DNA of 64,000 nt. Origin: Palsa-1033 sp963735455. Its GTDB lineage: Bacteria; Chloroflexota; Limnocylindria; Limnocylindrales; CSP1-4. The translations under genes were made by a program, and so were the position numbers. Below, in pieces: positions 34,200-42,649 of this stretch. The stretch spans positions 558,001 through 622,000 of the forward strand of contig CAVTKZ010000002.1 in assembly GCA_963735455.1 (NCBI GenBank), in the 5' to 3' direction. The notes beneath the pieces were generated by a model that saw only the letters and a list, made by a program, of their open reading frames with translations, searched no databases and was not told the DNA's origin. Positions within the stretch are counted from its first letter, which is position 1. Each line of letters begins with the position of its first letter.

Positions 34200-35507
34200 G
34201 TGACGACGATCATCGGCGTCGAGGTCATCGACGTGCGCTTCCCGACGTCGCGCAGCCTCGACGGCTCGGACGCGATGAACCGCGATCCCGACTATTCGGC
34301 GGCCTACGTGGTCCTCCGAACCGATGCCGGCGACGGGCTCGAGGGCCACGGCCTGACCTTCACGACGGGGCGCGGGACCGAGGTCGTGGTGGCCGGGGTG
34401 CACGCGATCGAGCCGCTCGTCATCGGCCGATCGGTCGAGGCGATCGAAGCCGACCTGGGCGCCTTCTGGCGCGACCTCGTCGGCGACAGCCAGCTGCGCT
34501 GGATCGGGCCTGAGAAGGGGGTCATCCACCTCGCCACCGCGGCGGTCGTCAATGCGGTCTGGGATCTCGTCGCGAAACGGGCGGGCAAGCCCGTCTGGCA
34601 GCTCCTCTCGGAGATGAGCCCGGAGCAGATCGTCGCCCTCGTCGACTTTCGGTACCTGACCGACGCGCTGACTCCCGAGCAGGCCCTGGCGATCCTGCGG
34701 GCGGCGCTGCCCGGCCGGGAGGAACGCCGGGCCGAGCTCCTCCGTGACGGCTACCCCGCCTACACGACGTCGGTCGGCTGGCTCGGCTACGACGACGCCA
34801 AGATCCGCCGGCTGTGTCGCGAGGCGCTCGCCGAGGGCTGGACCAGGTTCAAGCTGAAGGTCGGGGCCGACGTCGAGGACGACATCCGGCGAGCCCGGAT
34901 CGTGCGCGAGGAGATCGGCCCGGACCGGATGCTGGCGGTCGACGCCAACCAGCGCTGGGACGTGGGCGTGGCGATCGCCTGGATGGCGCGCCTGGCCGAG
35001 TTCGACCCGTACTGGATCGAAGAGCCGACCAGCCCCGACGACATCCTCGGCCACGCGGCGATCGCCCGGGCGATCGCCCCGATCCGGGTCGCGACCGGCG
35101 AGCACGTCCACAACCGGATCATGTTCAAGCAGCTCCTCCAGGCCGAGGCGATCTCCGTCTGCCAGATCGATTCGTGCCGGCTGGGCGGGGTCAACGAGGT
35201 CGTCGCCGTCCTGCTCCTCGCCGCCCGGTTCGGGGTGCCGGTCTGTCCCCATGCCGGTGGCGTGGGCCTGTGCGAGTACGTCCAGCACCTCTCGCCGTTC
35301 GACTACATCGCGGTCAGCGGCAGGCTTGATGGCCGGATGATCGAGTACGTCGACCACCTCCACGAGCACTTCAAGGATCCGGTGATCGTCGAGCGGGGGG
35401 TCTACCGGCTGCCCACCAGGCCCGGCTACAGCATCGAGATGCACCCAGCGTCGCTCGCCGATTACACGTTCCCGACCGGCCGCATCTGGCGCCAGGACGC
35501 GGGCTGA
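34200..35507 (+). CDS. fucD: L-fuconate dehydratase (enolase superfamily)
   Basis: Enolase-superfamily acid-sugar dehydratase of 435 residues, the usual length of L-fuconate dehydratase. The GTG start at 34200 is close behind the permease. The N-terminal cap has LDGSDAMNRDPDYSAAYVVL and GLTFTTGRGTEVV, specific to this group. Catalytic and metal residues are all visible: Lys-x-Lys in RFKLKVGAD, Asp in AVDANQRWD, Glu in WIEEPTSPDD, Glu in ATGEHVHNR, Asp in QIDSCRLGG and His in CPHAGGVGLCEY. It would convert L-fuconate to 2-keto-3-deoxy-L-fuconate between the lactonase and the dehydrogenase step. Confidence 0.92.
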   Translation: MTTIIGVEVIDVRFPTSRSLDGSDAMNRDPDYSAAYVVLRTDAGDGLEGHGLTFTTGRGTEVVVAGVHAIEPLVIGRSVEAIEADLGAFWRDLVGDSQLRWIGPEKGVIHLATAAVVNAVWDLVAKRAGKPVWQLLSEMSPEQIVALVDFRYLTDALTPEQALAILRAALPGREERRAELLRDGYPAYTTSVGWLGYDDAKIRRLCREALAEGWTRFKLKVGADVEDDIRRARIVREEIGPDRMLAVDANQRWDVGVAIAWMARLAEFDPYWIEEPTSPDDILGHAAIARAIAPIRVATGEHVHNRIMFKQLLQAEAISVCQIDSCRLGGVNEVVAVLLLAARFGVPVCPHAGGVGLCEYVQHLSPFDYIAVSGRLDGRMIEYVDHLHEHFKDPVIVERGVYRLPTRPGYSIEMHPASLADYTFPTGRIWRQDAG

Positions 35508-35524
35508 GCGGGCGAGCGCCTGAC

Positions 35525-35857
35525 ATGGGTAGCCTTCGTCGCTTCGGCCAGCTGATCCGGGTGCGGCCCGAGTCGGTCGAGGCCTACGAGCGGCTGCACG
35601 CCGAGCCGTGGCCAGCGGTGATCGCTGCGATCCAGCGGGCCAACATCCGCAACTACTCGATCTACCGCCACGACGGCCTGCTGTTCGCCTACTACGAATA
35701 CATCGGCGACGACCACCCGGCCGACATGGCGGCGATGGCCGCCGATCCCGAGATCAAGGCCTGGTGGGCGCTGACCGACGCGATGCAGGAGCCGTTCCCG
35801 GAGCGACGGGTGGGCTCGTGGTGGCTGGACCTGCCCGAGATCTTCCACGCCGGCTGA
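35525..35857 (+). CDS. L-rhamnose mutarotase family protein
   Basis: A 110-residue alpha-beta ferredoxin-like protein of the RhaM family, which speeds interconversion of alpha and beta forms of L-rhamnose and related sugars. It shows the family pattern: RRFGQLIRVRPESVEAYERLHA with the His, NIRNYSIYRHDGLLFAYYEY with the active-site Tyr and His, and WWALTDAMQEPFPER. In this operon it probably supplies the anomer used by the aldose dehydrogenase. The substrate (fucose or rhamnose) cannot be decided from sequence alone. It lies 17 bases after fucD. Confidence 0.88.
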   Translation: MGSLRRFGQLIRVRPESVEAYERLHAEPWPAVIAAIQRANIRNYSIYRHDGLLFAYYEYIGDDHPADMAAMAADPEIKAWWALTDAMQEPFPERRVGSWWLDLPEIFHAG

Positions 35858-35860
35858 ACG

Positions 35861-36601
35861 ATGAAGATCGCCCTGTTCATCACCTGCTTCAACGACCTGC
35901 TCTTTCCCGATGTCGGCAAGGCGGTGGTCGAGCTGCTCAATCGGCTCGGCCACGAGGTCGCCTTTCCCGGGGCCCAGACCTGCTGCGGCCAGATCCACTT
36001 CAACACCGGCTACCGCGACGAATGCGTGCCGCTCGTCCGCCGCTTCGATGAGGCCTTCGCCGAGTACGACGCGATCGTCACACCCTCGGCGTCCTGCGCC
36101 ACGATGGTCCGCCACCACCACCCGACCGTCGCCACGCACAGCGCTGACCCCGGCCTGGTCGCATCGGTGGCCGAGGTCTCGCCGCGGGTCTACGAGCTGA
36201 GCGAATTCCTGGTTGACGTCCTGGGTGTGATCGACGTGGGCGCGGCCTTCGCCCAGCGGGTGACCTTCCATCCGACCTGCCACTCGCAGCGCCTGCTCCA
36301 GATCGGCGATCGGCCGCGCCGCCTCCTCGAGGCGGTCCGTGGCCTGGAGCTGGTCGACCTGCCGGGCTCGGCCGAATGCTGTGGCTTCGGCGGGACGTTC
36401 GCGGTCAAGAACGCCGACACGTCGGTGGCGATGGGCGAGGACAAGATCGCGGCGGTCCTGGCGACCGGCGCCGACGTCCTGGCCTCGGCCGACACGTCAT
36501 GTCTGATGCACCTCGGCGGGCTGCTCTCCCGCCAGAAGTCCACGGTCCGGGTGATGCACCTGGCCGAGATCCTGGCCTCGACCGGGTCCGGCCAGCCATG
36601 A
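35861..36601 (+). CDS. lutA: L-lactate utilisation protein LutA
   Basis: (Fe-S)-binding subunit LutA/YkgE of the LutABC L-lactate oxidase complex, 246 residues. It consists of two CCG domains: the first has ALFITCFNDLLFPDVGKA and AQTCCGQIHFNTGYRD, the second VTFHPTCHSQRLLQIGDRP and GSAECCGFGGTFAVKN. These Cys-rich motifs hold iron-sulfur or quinone-type centres. Starts two bases after the mutarotase stop and overlaps lutB by four bases. The L-lactate released by the FAH-family hydrolase of this cluster is the obvious substrate. Confidence 0.93.
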   Translation: MKIALFITCFNDLLFPDVGKAVVELLNRLGHEVAFPGAQTCCGQIHFNTGYRDECVPLVRRFDEAFAEYDAIVTPSASCATMVRHHHPTVATHSADPGLVASVAEVSPRVYELSEFLVDVLGVIDVGAAFAQRVTFHPTCHSQRLLQIGDRPRRLLEAVRGLELVDLPGSAECCGFGGTFAVKNADTSVAMGEDKIAAVLATGADVLASADTSCLMHLGGLLSRQKSTVRVMHLAEILASTGSGQP

Positions 36602-38106
36602 GTGGCGCGCCCGGCCACGTCCGCGAGCCGCAGCCGTCGTTCTCGGGCACGCCGCCCTTCCCGGAGGCGGCCCGCGCCGCGCTCGCCGACGATCAGCTCC
36701 GGCGCAACCTGCGCCGGGCCACGACCACGATCCGGACCAAGCGCCGCCGGGCCGTGGCCGAGCGTCCCGATTGGGAGGCGCTCCGGCTGTCGGGTGCGGC
36801 GATCAAGGACGACGTGATCAGCAGGTTGCCGGAGCTCCTCGAGCAGCTCGAGGCGAAGGTCAGCGCGGCCGGCGGGATCGTCCACTGGGCGCGCGATGCC
36901 ACTGAGGCCAACGCGATCGTGGTGGACCTGGTCCGGGCCGCGGGCGCGACCGAGGTCGTCAAGGTCAAGTCGATGACGACCCAGGAGATCGAGCTCAATG
37001 AGGCCCTGGCCCAGGCCGGGATCGCCGCCTGGGAGACCGACCTCGCCGAGCTGATCGTCCAGCTCGGGCGTGACCTGCCCTCGCACATCCTGGTCCCGGC
37101 GATCCACCGCAACCGGACCGAGATCCGGGAGATCTTCCGGAGCGAGATGGGCGCCGCCGGCCGGCCCGCGCCGGCCGACCTGAGCGACGAACCGGGCGAC
37201 CTGGCCGAGGCCGCCCGGCTGCACCTGCGCGAGAAGTTCCTGCGGGCGAAGGTCGCCGTCTCCGGCGCGAACTTCGCGATCGCCGAGACCGGAACGGTGA
37301 TGGTCGTCGAATCCGAAGGCAACGGCCGGATGTGCCTGACCCTGCCCGAGACCCTGATCACGGTGATGGGCATCGAGAAGCTGCTGCCCACCTGGCGCGA
37401 CCTGGAGGTCTTCCTGCAGCTCCTGCCCCGTTCGTCGACCGCCGAGCGGATGAACCCGTACACCTCGATGTGGACCGGAGTGACGCCCGGCGATGGGCCG
37501 CAAGTGTTCCACCTGGTCCTGCTCGACAACGGCCGCACCGACGTCCTGCGCGACGAGGTCGGCCGGCAGGCCCTGCGCTGCATCAAGTGCAGCGCCTGCC
37601 TGAACGTCTGCCCGGTCTACGAGCGGACCGGCGGGCGGGCGTACGGCTCGCCCTATCCCGGGCCGATCGGGGCGATCCTGACCCCGCAGTTGCGGGGAAT
37701 CTCGCGGCACCCCGTCGACGAGCAGACCGCCTCGCTGCCGTACGCCTCGTCGCTGTGCGGGGCGTGCTTCGAGGTCTGTCCCGTCCGGATCGATATCCCC
37801 GAGGTCCTCATCCAGCTCCGGACCCAGGTGGTCAGGCAGCACGGCTGGCGGGCGCGGACCTTCGGCGAGGAGGCGGTCGCGATGCGAGCCCTGTCGACGA
37901 CGTTCGCGAGCCCGCGCCGGCTCGACGGGGCCGAACGCCTGGCTGGCCTTGGTGGCCGGGTGGTTGCGCGGCACGGGAGGATCGGCCGACTGCCGTTGCC
38001 GGGGTTGCTCGGCGCCTGGTTCAAGCGACGTGACCTGGCGGCTCCGGCCCGGACGTCGTTCCGGCGCTGGTGGCGGGCCCGATCGCGCCCGGACGGCGGG
38101 TCGTGA
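36598..38106 (+). CDS. lutB: L-lactate utilisation iron-sulfur protein LutB
   Basis: LutB/YkgF subunit of 502 residues. An N-terminal helical region and DUF162-type domain (KVKSMTTQEIELNEAL, SHILVPAIHRNRTEI, ANFAIAETGTVMVVE) precedes two 4Fe-4S clusters: CIKCSACLNVCPVY near residue 324 and CGACFEVCPVRIDIP near 385. The C-terminal 100 residues are basic, as in other LutB proteins. ATG 36598 overlaps lutA (ATGA) and the end overlaps lutC. Together with LutA and LutC it oxidises L-lactate to pyruvate and passes electrons to the respiratory chain. Confidence 0.93.
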   Translation: MSGAPGHVREPQPSFSGTPPFPEAARAALADDQLRRNLRRATTTIRTKRRRAVAERPDWEALRLSGAAIKDDVISRLPELLEQLEAKVSAAGGIVHWARDATEANAIVVDLVRAAGATEVVKVKSMTTQEIELNEALAQAGIAAWETDLAELIVQLGRDLPSHILVPAIHRNRTEIREIFRSEMGAAGRPAPADLSDEPGDLAEAARLHLREKFLRAKVAVSGANFAIAETGTVMVVESEGNGRMCLTLPETLITVMGIEKLLPTWRDLEVFLQLLPRSSTAERMNPYTSMWTGVTPGDGPQVFHLVLLDNGRTDVLRDEVGRQALRCIKCSACLNVCPVYERTGGRAYGSPYPGPIGAILTPQLRGISRHPVDEQTASLPYASSLCGACFEVCPVRIDIPEVLIQLRTQVVRQHGWRARTFGEEAVAMRALSTTFASPRRLDGAERLAGLGGRVVARHGRIGRLPLPGLLGAWFKRRDLAAPARTSFRRWWRARSRPDGGS

Positions 38107-38741
38107 GCGAGCACGCCGGCGGTGATTCGGCTCGGGCTGGGGTCCTGGCCCGGATCCGGGCGATCTCCGTGGGCCGGGCCGGCGTGATCCCGCGCGACTA
38201 CCTGACCAGCCTCAGCGCGGACGTCGATGTCGCCGAGCGCTTCGCCGAGCGGGTTGCCGACTACAAGGCGATCGTCCATCGGACGACCGGGGCCAGCCTG
38301 GCCGCAACGATCGCCAGTGCCCTGGCGAGCCGCGGGGCGCGCAGCCTGGTGATTCCGGCGGGCCTGCCTGAGGACTGGCTCGCCGAGCTCGATCCGGGGA
38401 TGGAGCGCCTGGCCGACGACCCGCCGCTGACCCACGCCCAGCTCGACGCGGTCGATGCCGTGATCACCGGCTGCGCGGTCGCGATTGCCGAGACCGGCAC
38501 GATCGTCCTCGACGCCGGGCCGGGGCAAGGGCGGCGGGTCCTGTCCCTGCTGCCTGATCGACACGTGTGCGTGGTCCGCGCCGGCCAGGTCGTGGGCGAG
38601 ATCGCCGAGGCGCTCGTCCGGCTCGACCCGGGCCGGCCGCTGACCTGGATCAGCGGGCCGTCGGCGACGAGCGACATCGAGCTCGACCGGGTCGAGGGCG
38701 TCCACGGCCCGCGCAAGCTCGACGTGGTCATCGTCGACTGA
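38103..38741 (+). CDS. lutC: L-lactate utilisation protein LutC
   Basis: LutC/YkgG subunit, 212 residues, DUF162 fold. The GTG at 38103 overlaps the lutB stop. Family marks are VITGCAVAIAETGTIVLD, then HVCVVRAGQVVGEIAEAL and the closing ISGPSATSDIELDRVEGVHG, which is nearly invariant. It is a catalytic/assembly partner of LutA and LutB. It is the last enzyme gene of the deoxysugar operon; after it comes a 120-bp gap and a small orphan gene. Confidence 0.93.
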   Translation: MSEHAGGDSARAGVLARIRAISVGRAGVIPRDYLTSLSADVDVAERFAERVADYKAIVHRTTGASLAATIASALASRGARSLVIPAGLPEDWLAELDPGMERLADDPPLTHAQLDAVDAVITGCAVAIAETGTIVLDAGPGQGRRVLSLLPDRHVCVVRAGQVVGEIAEALVRLDPGRPLTWISGPSATSDIELDRVEGVHGPRKLDVVIVD

Positions 38742-38862
38742 GGCCCGGTCCGGCCAAGGTCAGGTTGACGGAATCGCGCCGCGGCCTGATGGTGGGTACC
38801 TCGTCGCAGGCGCCGGGCTCCTATTTTGTCGGTCCGAAGCGCGCGCCGGAACGGAACTCCCC

Positions 38863-39162
38863 TTGGCTCGAACTCCCTTCTCGTCGCCTGAGGCGAACAT
38901 CGTCGTGTGCAGCGACGGCTATTTCGACGTCTATTCGACGGCGACCCGGACGAACGGCGACAAGCCCGCCTACCGCGGCCGGCTGGCCGAGCTGGGGCCC
39001 GGCATTCGCGGCGCCGACGATCGCCTGGCGGTCCGGCCGGGCTCGGTTGCCCTGGCCACCGCGATCAGCAGCTGGTCGACGGCCCATGGCGCCGCGGCCG
39101 TGCGCGGCGAGCTCGGCGGCGGCCGGGACGGCAACGAGGTCGAGGTCGAAGGCGCCGCCTGA
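38863..39162 (+). CDS. Small hypothetical protein
   Basis: A 99-residue frame with strong third-position G/C bias, which supports coding. TTG at 38863 is the likely start, though no clear ribosome-binding site is seen. Sequence features: ANIVVCSDGYFDVYSTATRT, then LAVRPGSVALATAISSWSTA. No domain or membrane segment is recognised. It lies 121 bases after lutC and converges with the cyclase gene 9 bases on. Confidence 0.45.
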   Translation: MARTPFSSPEANIVVCSDGYFDVYSTATRTNGDKPAYRGRLAELGPGIRGADDRLAVRPGSVALATAISSWSTAHGAAAVRGELGGGRDGNEVEVEGAA

Positions 39163-39171
39163 CCGACCCGA

Positions 39172-40134
39172 CTAGAAGATTGCGATCGGGTTCCAGGGTG
39201 AGCCGGTGCCGCCCGGCAGGCGGAGCGGTAGCCCGACGACCAGGAACTCGAAGCGGCCCTCCTCGGCACATGCCGCCGAGAGGTCCTCGAGGGCCAGGCT
39301 GTCGGCGGTGAGCATGCCCATCGCCACGATCTGGAGGGGATGGATCGGGTAGGTCATCCCGTCGACGCAGCTGGGGATCGCCTCGCCGTCGCCGTCGGGC
39401 AGGAAGGCCGCGATGCCCCGCTCGTGCATCCACGGGATCGTGTCCACGTGGAGGCCGGCCTTGCCCTCGCCGGTCAGCCCGTTGTCCCACGCCCCGAGCT
39501 TGAGCCGGCGGGCATGGTGGCCGGTCCGGTAGACGAAGATGTCGCCCTCGCCGAGATGGACGCCCTGGGCCTGCTCGCAGGCCTCGAGCTCCGCCCGGTT
39601 GACCGCCTCACCCGGCTCGAGCCACTCGACGCCCCGGAAGCGGGGCAGGTCGAGGAGCACGCCGCGCCCGACCACGCCGCCCTGTTCGGCGATCCGGTCG
39701 ATCCCGAGCTGGGTCGCGCCCATCGTCGTGAGCACCTCGAGAGCCGGCTTGCCGTTGTAGGTCAGGCCGTTGTACGAGATGTGGCACAGGGCGTCGACAT
39801 GGCTGTGGCAGTCGCCGTGGCAGGCCATCCCCAGGAAGTCGAGGCCGAAGCGCAATCCGCCCGAGCCGATGTCGATGTCGTGGCCCTGGGTCACGAAGTG
39901 GATCGCCTGGTTCGGGTTGTCGGGGCCGGCGACGGTGTTGATCGGGATCTGCATCGAGACGCGGCGGCCTGACCGAACGAGGGCCGCGGCGGCGGCGACT
40001 CGCTCGGGCGTGATCAGGTTGATCGTGCCCAGCTGGTCCTCGGGCCCCCAGCGGCCCCAGTTCTTGACCGATTCGAAGAGCCGCTCGAACTCTTCCAGGC
40101 TGACCCGCTGGCCACTCCGGTTCGACGTCGCCAT
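39172..40134 (-). CDS. Cyclase family protein (kynurenine formamidase-like fold)
   Basis: Metal-dependent hydrolase of the cyclase/KynB-like family, 320 residues. Start ATG 40134 has GAGGAGAAGG upstream. The metal motif is HGDCHSHVDALCHISYNG, matching the HxGTHxDxPxH signature in modified form, and GRGVLLDLPR, GDIFVYRTGHHARR and GLHVDTIPWMHERG are shared with family members. Relatives hydrolyse N-formyl or cyclic amide and ester bonds, and are common in catabolic clusters as lactonase-like enzymes. It is the last gene of the minus-strand operon after the RuBisCO-like gene, 26 bases away, so it may act on a cyclic intermediate of that pathway. Confidence 0.82.
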   Translation of the reverse strand: MATSNRSGQRVSLEEFERLFESVKNWGRWGPEDQLGTINLITPERVAAAAALVRSGRRVSMQIPINTVAGPDNPNQAIHFVTQGHDIDIGSGGLRFGLDFLGMACHGDCHSHVDALCHISYNGLTYNGKPALEVLTTMGATQLGIDRIAEQGGVVGRGVLLDLPRFRGVEWLEPGEAVNRAELEACEQAQGVHLGEGDIFVYRTGHHARRLKLGAWDNGLTGEGKAGLHVDTIPWMHERGIAAFLPDGDGEAIPSCVDGMTYPIHPLQIVAMGMLTADSLALEDLSAACAEEGRFEFLVVGLPLRLPGGTGSPWNPIAIF

Positions 40135-40160
40135 GTGTTCCTTCTCCTCGCCGCTGTGGT

Positions 40161-41453
40161 TCAGTCCCGGGTCGTCTCGGGGATTGGCCATTGGTCAAGG
40201 GCGGCTGCCAGCTCGGGGTGGGCGGCACCGGCCGCGGCCAGCGACTCGCCCCGGGCCGCGGCGTCGAGCGCCTGGCGGATGGCGCGAGCGCCGGCGGCGG
40301 CGCCTCCGCGGTGGCCGTGGACCGCACCGCCGGCGCCGAGGGCAAAGTCGATCCCCAGGTCGTCGACCAGGCGGGGGACCATCCCGGCGTGCAGCCCGCC
40401 GCCGGGCGCCGGAACCGTGCGCCGGATTCCGTAGAACGGATCGGTCAGCGTCTGGGCCAGCCGGAGGTGCTTCGAGCGGGCGTAGCTCAGGGTCCCGTAC
40501 GGGCTGGGGTAGACGATGATGTCCGCCCCGGCCAGCCGGGGCAGCTTGCCCAGGACGAGGTGCGAGCTGACGCCGGTCCGCGGCGAGGCATAGATCGCGC
40601 CGCTGAAGGCGAGGTGGCCCAGGATCGGGACGGCGATCGCCGGGTCGTCGGCGAGCATCGCCAGGGCCGACGTGCCGACGGTCACGAAGTCGACCATCAG
40701 GGCCGACGCCCCGGCCTCGATCGCCCGGTAGGCGTTCTGGACCAGCCGGTCGGGCCGGTCGGTGATGTTGACGAAGTAGAGCGTCCGGTGGCCGGTCTCC
40801 TCGAACGCGGCGTGGGCGGCCCGCTCGTGCTCGCGGACCCGGTCGAGGAAATGACTCCAGGGCTGGGACACCAGCAGCTCGTCGTCCTTGACCCCGTCCG
40901 AGCCGCCGATCGCGGCCTGGTAGAAGACGTCGGCGCTCTCCTTGGGCGTCAGGCCGATCGCGGGCTTCATCATCGTGATCAGGAGCGGCCGGTCGCTGGC
41001 GCCGACCAGCTCGCGGATCCCGTCGAGCCCGAACTTGGGGCCCTTGAAGGCGCCCACGAAGGCCTCCGGCAGGTGGAGGTCGAGCAGCTTGATCTCGCCC
41101 GCCGAGGCGCACTCGCCGTAGACGGTCGCCAGCAGGAGCGGGATCTGGGCCCCGATGTTGTGGCTGGGATAGGCGATCTGGAGGATCCAGTCCCGCGACC
41201 CATGAGCGGCCGGCAGCTCGGTCTCGTGGTCGGGCACCTCCCAGATGGCCAGGACCCGGGCCGAATGGCGCTCCTGGATCGCCCGGGTCTCACCGGCGAG
41301 GGCCACCCAGGTCCCGGTCGACTGCATCTCGGCCAGGGCCCGAGCCGCCGCGTGGATGGCGACGCCGGGCGCGGTCCGGTAGAGGTAGGTCGCGATCACG
41401 AACTCGCCCTGGTCGATGCTCTCGGGCATGGCGAAGCCGTAGGGATCGCTCAT
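40161..41453 (-). CDS. RuBisCO-like protein (form IV)
   Basis: RuBisCO large-subunit homologue of 430 residues. The KPxxG motif is MMKPAIGLT (Lys163), and the metal/carbamate motif is GGSDGVKDDE (Lys189, Asp191, Glu192), so Mg-enolate chemistry is likely. The loop-6 lysine needed for CO2 fixation is not seen; the corresponding part reads YPSPYGTLSYARSKH, as in form IV proteins. Characterised relatives are MtnW and the isoapionate-pathway decarboxylase/transcarboxylases. Neighbours (FGGY kinase, class II aldolase, dhaK) suit sugar-acid degradation. Four-base overlap with the PLP gene upstream. Substrate unknown. Confidence 0.88.
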   Translation of the reverse strand: MSDPYGFAMPESIDQGEFVIATYLYRTAPGVAIHAAARALAEMQSTGTWVALAGETRAIQERHSARVLAIWEVPDHETELPAAHGSRDWILQIAYPSHNIGAQIPLLLATVYGECASAGEIKLLDLHLPEAFVGAFKGPKFGLDGIRELVGASDRPLLITMMKPAIGLTPKESADVFYQAAIGGSDGVKDDELLVSQPWSHFLDRVREHERAAHAAFEETGHRTLYFVNITDRPDRLVQNAYRAIEAGASALMVDFVTVGTSALAMLADDPAIAVPILGHLAFSGAIYASPRTGVSSHLVLGKLPRLAGADIIVYPSPYGTLSYARSKHLRLAQTLTDPFYGIRRTVPAPGGGLHAGMVPRLVDDLGIDFALGAGGAVHGHRGGAAAGARAIRQALDAAARGESLAAAGAAHPELAAALDQWPIPETTRD

Positions 41454-42637
41454 CGGCCGCCTTCGAGCATCGCCAGCAGGCCGCCGTCGAGCGGGCCGCG
41501 GGGCACGATCGGCCAGACGTCGACCACGGTCTCGCCCTCGACCACGAAATAGGCGTCGAAGTAGTTGACTGCGAAGGGGGTGTAGCCGAGATGGAAGTCG
41601 ACGACATCGCCGACCTTGAGCGGACAGGCCGGGTCGGCCTCGTAGGTGGCGTGCTCCTCGTCGAAGCGGTACGGCTTGAGTCCCTCGTAGCCGACGATCC
41701 GGGGATAGGCCGGGATCGTGCCGACGTCGGCGGCCCCGAAGGTCTTCTTGCCCAGGTTCAGGACCAGCCGGTCCGCCCGCCGGCTGATCACCGTGACGAC
41801 GGCCGCGCTGGCCTTCCGGAAGCGGGGCTCCATCAGGAAGTGGTAGTCGTCCATCGTCGCGTACGAGCCCAGCTGGAGCTCTGTGATCCGGGGATCGGCG
41901 CCGGTCCAGAAGGCCGTGGCGGTGCCCGCCGCGGAGAGGGTAGGGCAGGGGATCCCGTTCGCCTCGAGCAGGTCGGCGACCTCCACGAAGTAGCGCATCG
42001 CCTCGATCTGCAGCGCGTGGCGCTTGTCGCGGTCCATCTCGAGCGAGCAGTGGCCCTCGTAGCCGGAGATCCCGTCCATCCGCAGGCCACCCAGCTCCTG
42101 GACCCGACGGGCGACGGCCAGCGCTTCGGCCGGGCTGTCGATGCCGGCCCGATGCATCCCGGTGTCGACCTCGACCAGGATCCCGATCGTGCTGCCGGCC
42201 TCGAGGGCCGCGGCCGACAGCGCCTCAACGTCGCCGACGTCATCGACATTGACCGTGATCTTCGCCTCGCGGGCCAGGAGCGCCGCCGCCCGCCGCTTGC
42301 GCGGGTCGACGAGCTGGTTGGCGACCAGGACGTCGTCGGCGCCGGCGCGGACCATCACGATCGCCTCCCAGATCGTGGCCGCGCACAGGCCGAAGGCGCC
42401 GTGCTCGAGCTGCAGCCGGGCGATGTGCGGGCTCTTGTGGTTCTTGACATGGCCGCGCAGGCGGGCATGCAGGCTGGGCAGCTGCGCTTCCATGAAGGCC
42501 AGGTTGGCCAGGAGGATGTCCCGGTCCAGGACGAGGGCCGGCGTCACGAGCTCGTACTTGCTCCGCCCGATCGCCGACCCGTACAGGTCACGAACGCGAT
42601 CATGGGCGGCGCTGATCATCGGCGCGGGATCTCGCAC
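41450..42637 (-). CDS. D-threonine aldolase-like PLP protein, copy 1
   Basis: Pyridoxal-phosphate protein of 395 residues with an alanine-racemase-type barrel and a D-serine-dehydratase-like C domain, as in low-specificity D-threonine aldolase. The PLP lysine is in GHVKNHKSP (Lys65), preceded by TPALVLDRDILLANL. EVDTGMHRAGID, GYEGHCSL and SAAGTATAFW bind the cofactor; the C-terminal metal residues are in RFDEEHATYEAD. Overlaps the RuBisCO-like gene. Closely similar to copy 3 (62056-63234), including the opening YGSAIGRxxxELVTPALVLD. The substrate is probably a beta-hydroxy D-amino acid or an alternative carbonyl compound. Confidence 0.86.
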   Translation of the reverse strand: MRDPAPMISAAHDRVRDLYGSAIGRSKYELVTPALVLDRDILLANLAFMEAQLPSLHARLRGHVKNHKSPHIARLQLEHGAFGLCAATIWEAIVMVRAGADDVLVANQLVDPRKRRAAALLAREAKITVNVDDVGDVEALSAAALEAGSTIGILVEVDTGMHRAGIDSPAEALAVARRVQELGGLRMDGISGYEGHCSLEMDRDKRHALQIEAMRYFVEVADLLEANGIPCPTLSAAGTATAFWTGADPRITELQLGSYATMDDYHFLMEPRFRKASAAVVTVISRRADRLVLNLGKKTFGAADVGTIPAYPRIVGYEGLKPYRFDEEHATYEADPACPLKVGDVVDFHLGYTPFAVNYFDAYFVVEGETVVDVWPIVPRGPLDGGLLAMLEGGR

Positions 42638-42649
42638 GTTCGTTCCTTC

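Noticed and set aside
38790..39175. Overlapping alternative frames covering the small gene at 38863
   Set aside because: Third-position GC and residue composition favour the frame beginning at 38863; the other frames are Arg-rich.
40161..41453. True carbon-fixing RuBisCO
   Set aside because: Loop-6 lysine is missing, and there is no small subunit or phosphoribulokinase gene; only form IV-type features are present.
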